Below are positions 51,003-59,767 of a stretch of DNA of 64,000 nt, one piece after another. Source of the DNA: Bog-473 sp963779735. GTDB taxonomy: Bacteria > Actinomycetota > Acidimicrobiia > Acidimicrobiales > RAAP-2. The DNA is taken from NCBI GenBank assembly GCA_963779735.1, contig CAVZZJ010000007.1, positions 62,001-126,000 on the forward strand. Reading direction: 5' to 3'. The position numbers were made by a program, and so were the translations under genes. Numbering within the stretch: position 1 is the first letter of the stretch; each line of letters starts with the position of its first letter. Under the pieces are notes generated by a model. The model did not search any database. It was not told the DNA's origin and worked only from the letters and a program-made list of their open reading frames with translations.

Positions 51003-52152
51003 TTACGTAGAATGGCTGGTTGTTGCCGTCCGTGTCGCCGTCATACCCCACGGCCGTGCAGGCTGTGGAACTCGGGCAGCTAATCCCGCCGAGGTTCTCC
51101 GTACCGACCGGGAATCCGCCAATCGTCTTCGGTGAATCCCATGCGCCCCTAGTTTCGGTCACATAGCCGGAAGAGCCGATGGCGGTACAGTCGCTCACAT
51201 CCACGCAACTCACACCGGTCATGTCGATACCGGGCAGCCGATAGGCACTCCATGCCCCGTCGTTCAGGTTGCTGTAGTTGTTATTGCCAACCGCCGTACA
51301 GCTTTGGACGGTGGGACAGTCGATGGCGACCAAGTTGGCGGTCGCAGCGACTTCCTGTTCCTGGCCCCACACGCCGGACGATTCCTCGACAACGTACGGC
51401 TTGCCCCCACTGTCGGTGCCCAAGGCATAGCAGAAGTTGATGGTGGCGCAGCTGACGCTCGTCAGGTCCGGCGAAGTTGCATTTGGTGGAGGTGCGAGGA
51501 CGGTGTCTGGGCCCCAAACCCCGTCTGTTTCGATTGCTGCGGCGGCATTACTCGGACCAGTCTCCTCGACGTAGCCGATCGTGCCAACCGCCACGCAAAA
51601 CCCCAATGCAGGGCAGCTCACGCCGTCCATCTCGCTGCCATCTCCGACTGTGCCTGGGAACGCGGTGACTGGACCCCACACCCCATTTGTCTCGGTGGCA
51701 TACGTCGGGCCGTGCGCTCCCGCTCCATGGTCCTCCCCGCTCTCCCCGACGGCCGTGCAATATCCGGGGGCACTACAACTGATGGAGTTCAAGACTGATT
51801 CGGCGAGGCTTCCTCCACCTGGAAACAGGACCAGGTTGCCCCATACCCCATTCCTTTCGGTGACGGCGATGGGCACCGGGCCACTCGTCGACGTTTCATT
51901 CGTTACACCCACGGCGGTGCAGTCCGTGGGATCAGCACAACTCACTGCTGTGAACTGGCCACCGTTAGGAGCAGGAATCTGGGTGGGTGTACTCCATTGG
52001 ACGGTTGCCGCAGCCACCGAACTCGGCACGACAGACAGGCCAGCGGAGGCCACAATGGCGGCGATCACTGCGGACGGGATGAACGCCCCGACCATCCTGC
52101 ACCATCGTCCCCCATGCCGCGTCCGTCGATCGCTCAGGCCTAACCCTCGCAT
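50977..52152 (-). CDS. secreted SC...CTAVG-repeat protein
   Basis: This 391-aa protein begins with an Arg-rich n-region and signal peptide (GAFIPSAVIAAIVASAGLSV, then PSSVAA). About seven imperfect ~50-residue repeats follow, each with a disulfide-likely pair in the pattern SVSC...DCTAVG or ISC...CTAVG and an aromatic GVWG turn (NGVWGNLVLF, NGVWGPVTAF, DGVWGPDTVL, SGVWGQEQEV). This suggests a secreted beta-propeller with cysteine-stapled blades. Similar proteins are common in Acidimicrobiia-like genomes; their function is unknown. ATG 52152 is the first good start before the signal peptide, and further starts upstream add only charged residues. Confidence 0.8.
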   Translation of the reverse strand: MRGLGLSDRRTRHGGRWCRMVGAFIPSAVIAAIVASAGLSVVPSSVAAATVQWSTPTQIPAPNGGQFTAVSCADPTDCTAVGVTNETSTSGPVPIAVTERNGVWGNLVLFPGGGSLAESVLNSISCSAPGYCTAVGESGEDHGAGAHGPTYATETNGVWGPVTAFPGTVGDGSEMDGVSCPALGFCVAVGTIGYVEETGPSNAAAAIETDGVWGPDTVLAPPPNATSPDLTSVSCATINFCYALGTDSGGKPYVVEESSGVWGQEQEVAATANLVAIDCPTVQSCTAVGNNNYSNLNDGAWSAYRLPGIDMTGVSCVDVSDCTAIGSSGYVTETRGAWDSPKTIGGFPVGTENLGGISCPSSTACTAVGYDGDTDGNNQPFYVISAAPPSL

Positions 52153-52197
52153 GGCCTTGTGGCCCTTCGCTGGAATGATTTCGGGGTCCATAGCCAA

Positions 52198-52648
52198 CTG
52201 TAGTGGTTGCCATCGCCGAGGTCATTAGGGTCGAAAGTCCTATAAAGCGGAATCGAGGGTCGAAGCAACTGTTGCTGTTTCAGCAGGTTAGATGATGAAC
52301 AAGAGCGGCGGCGGGAGACGGCCGATGATGAGACCATCCTCCCGGTGGCCCGGCCTCGCTCGGACCAGGACCGCCAATGGCCAGTCCGATACACGTCATG
52401 TCCGGCCCGCACACCTTCAGTCAGCCGTGTCCGAGCGCTCCCAGATCGCCCTCGCCAAGCCGCAAATTGAGAGTTTCGTGCGCGGTACGCACGTTCCGAA
52501 GGGCGATCTGCTTCGTCTAAGAACGTGGGACATCTTCGATTGATTCTGCCTCCCTGGGGACCCGTTCCTCGGTGTCGACTTCGGCTTAAGCGCTCGGCGC
52601 CTCTGACTTTCCGCCCATTCCAACGGGTTTTGTTAAGGTTGTACCTCA
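52198..52648. other. intergenic stretch, no gene seen
   Basis: About 450 bp between the divergent secreted-repeat and GH12 genes. The ORF from ATG 52292 is arginine-rich and unsupported. AT-rich bases (TTTTGTTAAGGTTGTACC) directly precede the GH12 start and suit a promoter. Confidence 0.4.
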
Positions 52649-53596
52649 ATGAGGCCGATCACCGTTGGCGTAGGCGTATTTATTACCGCATTGCTGGTTA
52701 CTGGCTGCGGGTCTGCGCCGATACACGAGGCGGCATCAAAGGCGAAGTCCGCTGAGTCCTCAACGACCACCCTGGCTCCGACAACAACGAATCCGCCACT
52801 GCCGCCAACGACCACGACCAAGGTGCCACTCACCACGACGACCACCACGACCAAGGTGCCTCTCACAACAAAAACCACCACGACCACCACGACCAAGGTG
52901 CCTCTCACCACCACCACGACCGCTCCCTCGGATGACAGCTGCACGAACCCGTCGTTCTCCACCAGTGGGGCCGAGGGGACGGACAACACTGACCCCAACG
53001 ACGGGTTCCAGTATTGGTGGGTCAGCAACGATGCGTGGAACGGAAGCGCCGGACCACAGACGCTCAACGTGTGCAACCAGTCGAGTTGGTACGCGGTGTC
53101 GAACCAGACCGACAACGGCGGGGCGGTGGAGACCTACCCCGACACCGAGTACGACGTGGGCGGTCGTAACAACCCGTCCACCACGCCCATTTCGGGGTGG
53201 AACTCCATCACGTCCACGTTCTCCGAGGCGTATCCTTCGGCTGGCGGCTGGGATGCGGCTTACGACCTGTGGCTCAACAACTGGAGCACGGAGATCATGA
53301 TCTGGAACCAGTGGGCCGGGGACAACGACTACTGGCCCGAGCAGGCGACCACCTCTTTGACACTGGACGGCATCGGCTACAAGTTCTACGACAACGGTGG
53401 CGAGCTGATGTTCTTCCGTGACACCCAGGTCTCATCGGGTTCGGTAGACATCCTGGCCGCTTTCCAGTGGCTGGTGTCGCAGGGGCTGGTGAAGTCAACA
53501 GACGTGCCCACGCAGTTGGAGTACGGCGTGGAGATCTCCTACACCAGCGGTACCGAGACGTTCCCGATGACGGGCCTGACGTTCAGCGTGAGCTGA
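52649..53596 (+). CDS. secreted lipoprotein glycoside hydrolase, GH12-like
   Basis: This 315-aa protein has an N-terminal lipoprotein signal (LLVTG-C20). A Thr/Lys/Val/Pro linker follows at ~38-92, then a GH12-like domain (~97-315). Landmarks: QYWWVSNDAWNGSAGPQTLN at the start, YDLWLNNWSTEIMIWNQWAG with the nucleophile Glu215 (EIMIW), VDILAAFQWLVSQGL, and the acid/base Glu295 in LEYGVEISYTSGTETF. GH12 enzymes cleave beta-1,4-glucan or xyloglucan. The protein is probably attached to the outer face of the membrane. The domain is identical at DNA level to the end of the gene at 53918. Confidence 0.85.
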   Translation: MRPITVGVGVFITALLVTGCGSAPIHEAASKAKSAESSTTTLAPTTTNPPLPPTTTTKVPLTTTTTTTKVPLTTKTTTTTTTKVPLTTTTTAPSDDSCTNPSFSTSGAEGTDNTDPNDGFQYWWVSNDAWNGSAGPQTLNVCNQSSWYAVSNQTDNGGAVETYPDTEYDVGGRNNPSTTPISGWNSITSTFSEAYPSAGGWDAAYDLWLNNWSTEIMIWNQWAGDNDYWPEQATTSLTLDGIGYKFYDNGGELMFFRDTQVSSGSVDILAAFQWLVSQGLVKSTDVPTQLEYGVEISYTSGTETFPMTGLTFSVS

Positions 53597-53602
53597 ATCA
53601 AA
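52907..53602 (+). repeat. 696-bp identical direct repeat, copy 1 (GH12 domain)
   Basis: This segment begins in the Thr-linker (ACCACCACCACGACCG) and ends 6 bp past the stop codon. It appears base-for-base identical to 55520-56215, with an offset of 2613. The four other-frame translations match as well, which indicates nucleotide identity and not only protein identity. The ends fall where the sequences diverge at once (CAAAC versus CAAAT). Recombination between the copies could delete or duplicate 2613 bp. Confidence 0.92.
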
Positions 53603-53917
53603 CTGCGCCGCAGGAGGCGCAGGGAGAGGACGGCTCCATGCCCCACGAGAGGCCTGAGAACCACGAGTTCGTCCTGAGCGCAAACTCTACAAGCCACATC
53701 CGTCTGGTCAACGATGCTGGGCTGCAGATCGCACCACATACGACCAGTCCGCGGCGGCGTGCTGTTGCGGGCCCTTTCCTTTTCCATCGCAACAACTGAT
53801 GGTCGCCAACTGTTCATCCACCTTGCCAACTGTTCATCCTGTTGTCACTCAAATGCTTGTCGTTCTGGACCATAATCCTCTGGAGATTCCTCGGACGAAC
53901 ACTGGACTGGCCGAACG
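53603..53917 (+). other. intergenic stretch with hairpin and tandem 15-bp repeats
   Basis: CTGCGCC/GGCGCAG (53603-53622) is a 7-bp hairpin just after the GH12 stop. At 53805-53819 and 53825-53839, GCCAACTGTTCATCC occurs twice with 20-bp spacing, ~80 bp upstream of the next gene. A short frame (53638-53799) has no family. The rest is unremarkable. Confidence 0.6.
53805..53839. promoter_or_regulatory. 15-bp direct repeat pair, 20-bp period, upstream of the GH26-GH12 gene
   Basis: GCCAACTGTTCATCC is found at 53805-53819 and 53825-53839. The 20-bp period is about two helical turns, so two proteins would bind the same face. It begins about 113 bp before ATG 53918 and is a candidate activator or repressor site for the glycosidase gene. 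No such pair is seen upstream of 52649. Confidence 0.45.
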
Positions 53918-56209
53918 ATGGCGGACTTCTCAAAGGGTTGGCAGCGCGACCCGTTCGGCGTTCATGAGCTCCGCTTCTTCTCGGACGATGGGGTAGCCAC
54001 TCGGCTCGTCAGCGATAGAGGATCGCAGTCGTACGACGACCTTCCCGCGCAAACAGCCAGAACCATGCTCCCCGAGCTGAGGTTGCATGAATCTCCGGTC
54101 AACAGTGCCAGCGCCGCTGCCAGAGCGCCGGTCACGGCGCCTGCGGTCCGCCCTCCCCGCGCCGCTCCCTCCCGCCAAGGCCGAATCAGGAGGGTGCGAT
54201 GGATTGGTAAGGGCGCGTCACATCGGGCGCGAATAGGGGTGGCTGTGGCATTGGTTGTGTCCATTGCCACTCTGCTTCCCATAAGGCTGCTCAATGTTTC
54301 ACCTACGCAACGTGCCGCTGCCGCAGCGAACGCAAACAGCCGGTTCGGTGTCTTTGCCGGGAACTCGAATGTGCAAAAGGTGGACGCATTGGGACAGGCG
54401 ATCGGGCGCCAACCCAACTACGTCATGGTCTTCCTGAACGGCAGATCATGGCAGACACTCACCGACCCTTCGAAATTGCTCTCGCGATGGGACGGCACGA
54501 ACTACCAATTGATCTGGGACGTACCGATGCTGCCCCACACGGGTGAAGCCACGCTGTCATCGGGCGCTACTGGGGAGTACAACCAATACTTCGTCACGTT
54601 GGCCACGGCACTGGTCGGCGGTGGACAGGGCAACTCCATCGTTCGATTGGGCTGGGATTTCGACTGGGTCGGCCAGACCACTGAATTCAATGCCTACTGG
54701 CAGCAGATCGTGACTGCCATGCGATCGGTGAGCGGAGAGAAGTTCAAGTTTGAGTGGAACCCGACCGGTGTGGTGGACGCAGCAGTAGACCTGGACAGCT
54801 ATTACCCCGGTACCGACTATGTCGACCTGGTCGGCCTCGATGTCTACGATGACACACGGGGGAGTTACCCGGGTACCTCCGCGGAGTTCACGAAGCTCGA
54901 AACCGAACCCTATGGCCTCAACTGGTTGGCGACGTTCGCCGCGCAGCAGGGTAAGTCCATCACGATTCCGCAGTGGGGACTTGGACCAGGAGACTCGAAC
55001 AACGGCGCTCCGGTCTCGAAGCCGGGGGAACTGACGTCGGGCGGTGACGACCCGAGTTTCATAGACGACATGGCAGGATGGATGGCCGCCCACAACGTCT
55101 TCGAGGCAACGCTGTGGGATGTCGACGCCTCGACCATCGGCCCAACGATGAATCCGGACAGCTTTGACGCGGTGATCGGTGATTTTTGCGAACCTTCGAC
55201 CTCTGTGGCTCCGTTGCCACCTACGACTACCTCGGCGCCCACGACGACAACAACGACAACAACCGCGGCGTTGACGCCGGGCACGACAACGGAATCGACG
55301 ACCACCACCACGACGGTAATCGGACCGACAACAACAACCGTATCTACGTCAACGACCACTACCACGACGACTCCATCCACCATCACGACGACGACAACCC
55401 CAACGACGACGACGACGACCCAGACAACCACACCCTCGACTCCAGAGACGACCACAACCACGACAACCACGACAACGACCCCGACCACCACCACGACCAC
55501 GACCACCAGCATCCCGACGACCACCACCACGACCGCTCCCTCGGATGACAGCTGCACGAACCCGTCGTTCTCCACCAGTGGGGCCGAGGGGACGGACAAC
55601 ACTGACCCCAACGACGGGTTCCAGTATTGGTGGGTCAGCAACGATGCGTGGAACGGAAGCGCCGGACCACAGACGCTCAACGTGTGCAACCAGTCGAGTT
55701 GGTACGCGGTGTCGAACCAGACCGACAACGGCGGGGCGGTGGAGACCTACCCCGACACCGAGTACGACGTGGGCGGTCGTAACAACCCGTCCACCACGCC
55801 CATTTCGGGGTGGAACTCCATCACGTCCACGTTCTCCGAGGCGTATCCTTCGGCTGGCGGCTGGGATGCGGCTTACGACCTGTGGCTCAACAACTGGAGC
55901 ACGGAGATCATGATCTGGAACCAGTGGGCCGGGGACAACGACTACTGGCCCGAGCAGGCGACCACCTCTTTGACACTGGACGGCATCGGCTACAAGTTCT
56001 ACGACAACGGTGGCGAGCTGATGTTCTTCCGTGACACCCAGGTCTCATCGGGTTCGGTAGACATCCTGGCCGCTTTCCAGTGGCTGGTGTCGCAGGGGCT
56101 GGTGAAGTCAACAGACGTGCCCACGCAGTTGGAGTACGGCGTGGAGATCTCCTACACCAGCGGTACCGAGACGTTCCCGATGACGGGCCTGACGTTCAGC
56201 GTGAGCTGA
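53918..56209 (+). CDS. membrane-anchored modular glycosidase: DUF2510-like, GH26-like (catalytic residues altered), Thr-rich linker, GH12
   Basis: This 763-aa protein has five parts. 1-45: DUF2510-like motif (GWQRDPFGVHELRFFSDDGV). ~105-127: signal-anchor helix (IGVAVALVVSIATLLPIRLL). ~135-425: GH26-like barrel (SRFGVFAGNSNVQKVDALGQ, then FKFEWNPTGVVDA). ~430-540: Thr-dominated linker. ~541-763: GH12, identical to 52649. GH26 relatives I recall have Glu at the acid/base (LGWEFN...W) and nucleophile (P-E-W-G) positions; here these read LGWDFDW (Asp247) and IPQWGLG (Gln352). If so, the GH26 part may only bind sugar, leaving the GH12 part (EIMIW and GVEI Glu kept) as the active enzyme. Direct repeats upstream may regulate it. 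Confidence 0.82.
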   Translation: MADFSKGWQRDPFGVHELRFFSDDGVATRLVSDRGSQSYDDLPAQTARTMLPELRLHESPVNSASAAARAPVTAPAVRPPRAAPSRQGRIRRVRWIGKGASHRARIGVAVALVVSIATLLPIRLLNVSPTQRAAAAANANSRFGVFAGNSNVQKVDALGQAIGRQPNYVMVFLNGRSWQTLTDPSKLLSRWDGTNYQLIWDVPMLPHTGEATLSSGATGEYNQYFVTLATALVGGGQGNSIVRLGWDFDWVGQTTEFNAYWQQIVTAMRSVSGEKFKFEWNPTGVVDAAVDLDSYYPGTDYVDLVGLDVYDDTRGSYPGTSAEFTKLETEPYGLNWLATFAAQQGKSITIPQWGLGPGDSNNGAPVSKPGELTSGGDDPSFIDDMAGWMAAHNVFEATLWDVDASTIGPTMNPDSFDAVIGDFCEPSTSVAPLPPTTTSAPTTTTTTTTAALTPGTTTESTTTTTTVIGPTTTTVSTSTTTTTTTPSTITTTTTPTTTTTTQTTTPSTPETTTTTTTTTTTPTTTTTTTTSIPTTTTTTAPSDDSCTNPSFSTSGAEGTDNTDPNDGFQYWWVSNDAWNGSAGPQTLNVCNQSSWYAVSNQTDNGGAVETYPDTEYDVGGRNNPSTTPISGWNSITSTFSEAYPSAGGWDAAYDLWLNNWSTEIMIWNQWAGDNDYWPEQATTSLTLDGIGYKFYDNGGELMFFRDTQVSSGSVDILAAFQWLVSQGLVKSTDVPTQLEYGVEISYTSGTETFPMTGLTFSVS

Positions 56210-56215
56210 ATCAAA
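55520..56215 (+). repeat. 696-bp identical direct repeat, copy 2 (GH12 domain)
   Basis: Second copy of the block at 52907-53602, forming the C-terminal GH12 domain, stop and 6 bp beyond of the modular glycosidase gene. It begins in the simple-sequence Thr linker (ACCACC...), which gives a plausible recombination point. Identity over the full length implies recent duplication or gene conversion. Confidence 0.92.
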
Positions 56216-56468
56216 TACAGCGACATGTTCCACAAAACCTCCGTCGAGGCCCCTCCACACGAGGGTGCGCCGAGCTTTCTGCCCGGCGTCTGGGTGTCGT
56301 GGTGTAGGCCATGTAGATTGCCCGCTTGCACCGAAACTGTGCCCCGGACTTGGCTTGTGGCCGAGCCAGTGAGTAGCGCCATGGACCGGGCGCCCAAAAC
56401 TCGAAAACCGGCGAAGAGGCGCGATCCGGCGGTCAAGCAGGCTGCATTGATAGCAGACGAAAGTTTAA

Positions 56469-57053
56469 CTAGCCGTCGTCGCGCTCAGGCAGAGCGGCCA
56501 AACCCTCGGGGACCGGCGTGCCGAAGGAGTTGACCGCGTAGGCGATCATTATGTAATGACCGGCGATCATCGGGACCTCCATGAGCTGCTCGGTGGTGTA
56601 GCGAGCCGCAAGGGTGTCCCACGTCGAATCGTTAATGGTTCCGCGTTCGTGCAACTGATCCACCACACTCACGAGTACGCGGTCCCACTCGTCGAGCGCT
56701 TCCGACCTTGGACCTTCAATGATGGCAACAATGTCAGCGCTGCTGAGACCGGCGCGAGCCGCAGGAGCCTCGTGGTATGCCCACTGCAGCCTGCATCGAG
56801 TGAGCCAGGCGGTCCGGAGGATCAGCACTTCGCGATCGCGTTCCGGCAGCTCACCGTTGAAGATCGCGAAGCCGAATGGGTCCCAGGCCTCGAAGAGCTT
56901 CTCGTGGCGGGAGAGCGTCACGCGCACCGTGGAGGGTTTGGCGGGTGCTTGTCCGGCGGGAAGCCAGCTGGCCAGGAGTCGCTCTCGCGTCGACGGCGAC
57001 CATTCGTGCTCTTCGAGCGGTGGCAACCGCACGGTGTTCGGTGATCCAGCCAT
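56469..57053 (-). CDS. carboxymuconolactone decarboxylase/alkylhydroperoxidase-like protein
   Basis: This 194-aa helical protein starts at MAGSPNTVRLPPLEEHEW. It has the AhpD-like helix LPERDREVLILRTAWLTRCR, LQWAYHEAPAARAGLSSADI and VAIIEGP, then DSTWDTLAARYTTEQLMEVP. In the catalytic helix a single Cys is followed by H (TRCRLQWAYH), where AhpD enzymes have C-x-x-C, so peroxidase activity via a disulfide is unlikely. The upstream frame to 57155 lacks coding features. It may be a decarboxylase-like or halogenated-compound enzyme; substrate unknown. Confidence 0.75.
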   Translation of the reverse strand: MAGSPNTVRLPPLEEHEWSPSTRERLLASWLPAGQAPAKPSTVRVTLSRHEKLFEAWDPFGFAIFNGELPERDREVLILRTAWLTRCRLQWAYHEAPAARAGLSSADIVAIIEGPRSEALDEWDRVLVSVVDQLHERGTINDSTWDTLAARYTTEQLMEVPMIAGHYIMIAYAVNSFGTPVPEGLAALPERDDG

Positions 57054-57257
57054 TGTGAAACCCCACATTCCCAATCGTGTGAGCGCATACGCAGCCTTCG
57101 AGCGGTGAATCTGGCCATTGACGCTCTGCGCTGCCTTGCGGCCAATGTACTTCACCGCTCATGCGGATCGCGCTCTAATGGAGCTCGTCGGCAAACGCCA
57201 GACCGTCTTGGACGTGTTTGATAATAAGCCGGGTGTAGTTGTCGTTCGGACCGCGGC

Positions 57258-57473
57258 CTACGAAACCTCCGAGGACCAATAAAGAGTTGCGGACCACCAC
57301 GGCCCGTGGTCGGTCAACTCTTGCGAGATCGTCAGGTCAAGTATGGTCATCGGGTCGATTCTGAGCTTGTCCATTTCAGATGCCATCCGGCGCAGCAGCC
57401 TTGGTAGATCTGCCGCACCCCTCCGGCGTGGATTGGAGAGTGAGAAGTGTTGACAGGTCCAGAAGTTGTCCAT
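57258..57473 (-). CDS. possible small protein
   Basis: A 71-aa frame whose C-terminal part (MDKLRIDPMTILDLTISQEL, then TDHGPWWSATLYWSSEV) looks protein-like: a strand-rich pattern with aromatic residues. The in-frame ATG for MASEMDKL is possible, but no ribosome binding site is clear. It could equally be a remnant of a larger gene. No family recognised. Confidence 0.3.
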   Translation of the reverse strand: MDNFWTCQHFSLSNPRRRGAADLPRLLRRMASEMDKLRIDPMTILDLTISQELTDHGPWWSATLYWSSEVS

Positions 57474-57495
57474 GCGCCCATGATGGTCGAGAGGA

Positions 57496-57702
57496 TCACC
57501 CGTTGGCGAGCATTAGATGGGGATGGCGCGTCCAGCTGCTCCTTCTTAGGTGCCCCCGTGTAGTCATGGATGTCTTTCGTTCTCTGCCGACCACCATGAG
57601 GATGAAGGAAACGATCACCGTGATGAAGGCCAGGATGCCTTCGAGGAATACACCGATGATTTCTCGCAGTGCCACCCAGCCAGCGGGTAGGACAGGCGAC
57701 AT
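57496..57702 (-). CDS. possible small membrane protein
   Basis: A 68-aa frame with one hydrophobic helix (IIGVFLEGILAFITVIVSFI, then LMVVG) followed by a basic tail (RERKTSMTTRG). This fits a single-pass inner-membrane peptide. ATG 57702 has no strong ribosome binding site. The family is unknown, and it might be chance. Confidence 0.3.
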   Translation of the reverse strand: MSPVLPAGWVALREIIGVFLEGILAFITVIVSFILMVVGRERKTSMTTRGHLRRSSWTRHPHLMLANG

Positions 57703-57738
57703 TGGGTTGTCATTCGAGAATCTCCGGGGCGGTCAGCG

Positions 57739-58620
57739 CTACAAAAGGCCGATCTGCTGCTCGAAGGCCAAGGCAATCAACCCATAGCCGAGCGGCCTGG
57801 CATGAATGTTCGGACCAACGGGAGGCGCGGCGCACATCCAGGTGAGCACACAAATGGCCGAGACGTTGACTGGGAGTCCGATGATCGGCACCGGCGTGAA
57901 ATTCGTCGTCTGGAAGGCACTCTGCACGTCGGCCACCGGGTCATGGAAGTATCCGTAGATCGACCCGAGAACGCCGTTGTAGTAGGTGGCGAGTGACACC
58001 GACGCGGTGGCGAGAGCCTGAACGGAGGCACCCTGCAACCACTCGGCGAGGAACGGGTCGTAGTAGTTCATCCCGACAAATCGAACGCCGGGGTCGTATA
58101 CCTTAGCGACGGCCTGAAGTGTGCCGAGGATCACAGGTAGGTCAGTGGCAGCGGCGGCGATGCCATTGGTGATGCACGTTTCGTCGATGGCCCCCGCTGA
58201 CAGGCAGCCGTCGACGTTGTTTGCTCCGATATCTATGGTGACAAGCACGACGTGGTGGGTTTCCAAGAACGCCACGGCCTGGTCGAGTTGAGACCCGAGC
58301 GAGTACGAGCAGATTCCCCCGTTTCGCATGGTGCCGGTCGTCTCACCGGGGCAACCAAGCTTGGCGAGCTGCAGTCCGGGTACTTCATAGCGGTACAGGG
58401 AATAGAGATCGTCCACGTATCCCTGGTTGGTTTCGACGCTCTGCCCGCTCGAGTTGGGCTGGACCCCCTGGGACAACGAGTCGCCGAGTGCCAGGTAGTA
58501 GGGCGTCGAGCTTGGACTCGTAGTTCCAGCAGAAGCTTGCGTTGTAGGTGCGAGTGCTATAACCAGCATCGTCGCGAACACTGCGCCGATCATGGTCCGA
58601 AGTTTCGCGATCCTGTACAT
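57739..58620 (-). CDS. secreted SGNH-family hydrolase (GDSL)
   Basis: This 293-aa protein starts at ATG 58620 after AAGGGGGTCAC. A signal peptide follows (KLRTMIGAVFATMLVIALAP, TTQASAG). SGNH blocks: Ser in ALGDSLSQG (block I), Gly in KLGCPGET (block II), Asn in DIGANNVDG (block III). Block V reads PNIHARPLGYGL, with His kept but Asn where most have Asp two residues before. SGNH enzymes are esterases or lipases acting outside the cell. The missing block V Asp would weaken the usual triad, though dyad variants exist. Confidence 0.85.
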   Translation of the reverse strand: MYRIAKLRTMIGAVFATMLVIALAPTTQASAGTTSPSSTPYYLALGDSLSQGVQPNSSGQSVETNQGYVDDLYSLYRYEVPGLQLAKLGCPGETTGTMRNGGICSYSLGSQLDQAVAFLETHHVVLVTIDIGANNVDGCLSAGAIDETCITNGIAAAATDLPVILGTLQAVAKVYDPGVRFVGMNYYDPFLAEWLQGASVQALATASVSLATYYNGVLGSIYGYFHDPVADVQSAFQTTNFTPVPIIGLPVNVSAICVLTWMCAAPPVGPNIHARPLGYGLIALAFEQQIGLL

Positions 58621-59029
58621 GTGACCCCCTTGCCGCTGCGCATTGTTGCCGGCGCTCGGTAGCCTCGCACCCCGAAGGCGGCTGGTCAATCGTGGGCGTC
58701 CAATGTCGATACCGGTGCCACGGGCATTTCTGCCAATTGCGCGAGGGGGGTGAGTTCGGCTTATGGCTCGGCCAACCCGGATAGCGAGAAATGAGCCACC
58801 GCTGTGCTCGCAGCCGGGACGGACGAAGCTTCGTCGAGTCGATGAACGTGGGCAACCCGGGGTCGAGGTCCAGTTCACCTTCAAGGCTTGCGATTTCCTC
58901 GTCGGGATTCGCTCTGAGGCCGGAGCCGTTGCAATTCAAGGGATGACGATCCCTTGTAAGGAGAGGTATCACGCGCTGGCGTGGAATCGGCATGACTTCC
59001 CCGCGGCGCCCAGTGTTAGATTTGGGCGA
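58621..59029. other. divergent intergenic stretch
   Basis: About 400 bp between the SGNH gene (minus) and the alpha/beta hydrolase gene (plus). No separate gene; the long open frame upstream of ATG 59030 has no coding character. It should hold both promoters. Confidence 0.4.
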
Positions 59030-59767
59030 ATGTCGGATCGCCCAGACCACGCAACCGTCGTGCTCGTGCATGGTGCCTGGCACGGCGCGTGGTGTTGGGG
59101 CGCCGTTGTCCCTCTCCTTGATGCCGCGGGAGTCCCGTCAATCGCTGTCGACCTCCCTGGCCACGGCGCGAGTACCGAGCCTCTCGGCGATCTCTACTCC
59201 CATGCCGACCACTTACGCGGCCTGCTCGGGTCGATCGACGGGGCCATCATCCTCGTGGGTCACTCCTACGGCGGTGCCGTCATCAGCGAAGCCGCCTCCG
59301 GGCTCTCTGAAGTCCGTAGTCTCGTGTACCTGTGCGCGATCGTGCCCGACATCGGCGAAACAGTCACCACCGTCGCCATGGAGCAAGTGCCGCCCGATGA
59401 TCGTGCGGGTGACGTCGGCGAACTGATTCAGGTGCATCCGGATGGGACCACGACGGTCGACGTCTCTGCTGCCGCGCCTCTCTTCTACGCAGACTGCGCA
59501 CCTTCTGCGGTGTCGGACAGTCTCAAGCGATTGGGTCCGCAGAACTCCGTCAGCTTTGTGCAACCACTGCGGCACGCCGCCTGGCGGGAGATCCCGTCGA
59601 CCTACGTCGTCTGCACCGAGGACCGGGTGATTGCCGTTCCATATCAACGTGCCCTCGCGAAGCGAGCTGGCAGTACCGTCGTGGAGTGGCCCACCAGTCA
59701 CTCGCCGTTTTTGTCGCGGCCCGACCTCGTGGCAGCACTGCTCGCCTCACTCGCGGGTGCTGGCTGA
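59030..59767 (+). CDS. alpha/beta hydrolase
   Basis: This 245-aa protein has the oxyanion motif VVLVHGAWHGAWCWGAVVPL, the nucleophile elbow VGHSYGGAVISE (Ser ~86), Asp in TYVVCTEDRVIAVPYQ, and the catalytic His in PTSHSPFLSRP. The pattern is that of salicylate/methyl-ester-type esterases (MES-like). It hydrolyses a small ester or amide; substrate is not readable. ATG 59030 fits the family start MSDRPDHATVVLVHG, and the longer frame upstream should be ignored. Confidence 0.87.
   Translation: MSDRPDHATVVLVHGAWHGAWCWGAVVPLLDAAGVPSIAVDLPGHGASTEPLGDLYSHADHLRGLLGSIDGAIILVGHSYGGAVISEAASGLSEVRSLVYLCAIVPDIGETVTTVAMEQVPPDDRAGDVGELIQVHPDGTTTVDVSAAAPLFYADCAPSAVSDSLKRLGPQNSVSFVQPLRHAAWREIPSTYVVCTEDRVIAVPYQRALAKRAGSTVVEWPTSHSPFLSRPDLVAALLASLAGAG

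Noticed and set aside
52613..53115. Val-rich minus-strand ORFs opposite the Thr linkers (also 54910-55728)
   Set aside because: They are reverse complements of Thr-rich (ACC/ACG) linkers, which always give valine-rich frames.
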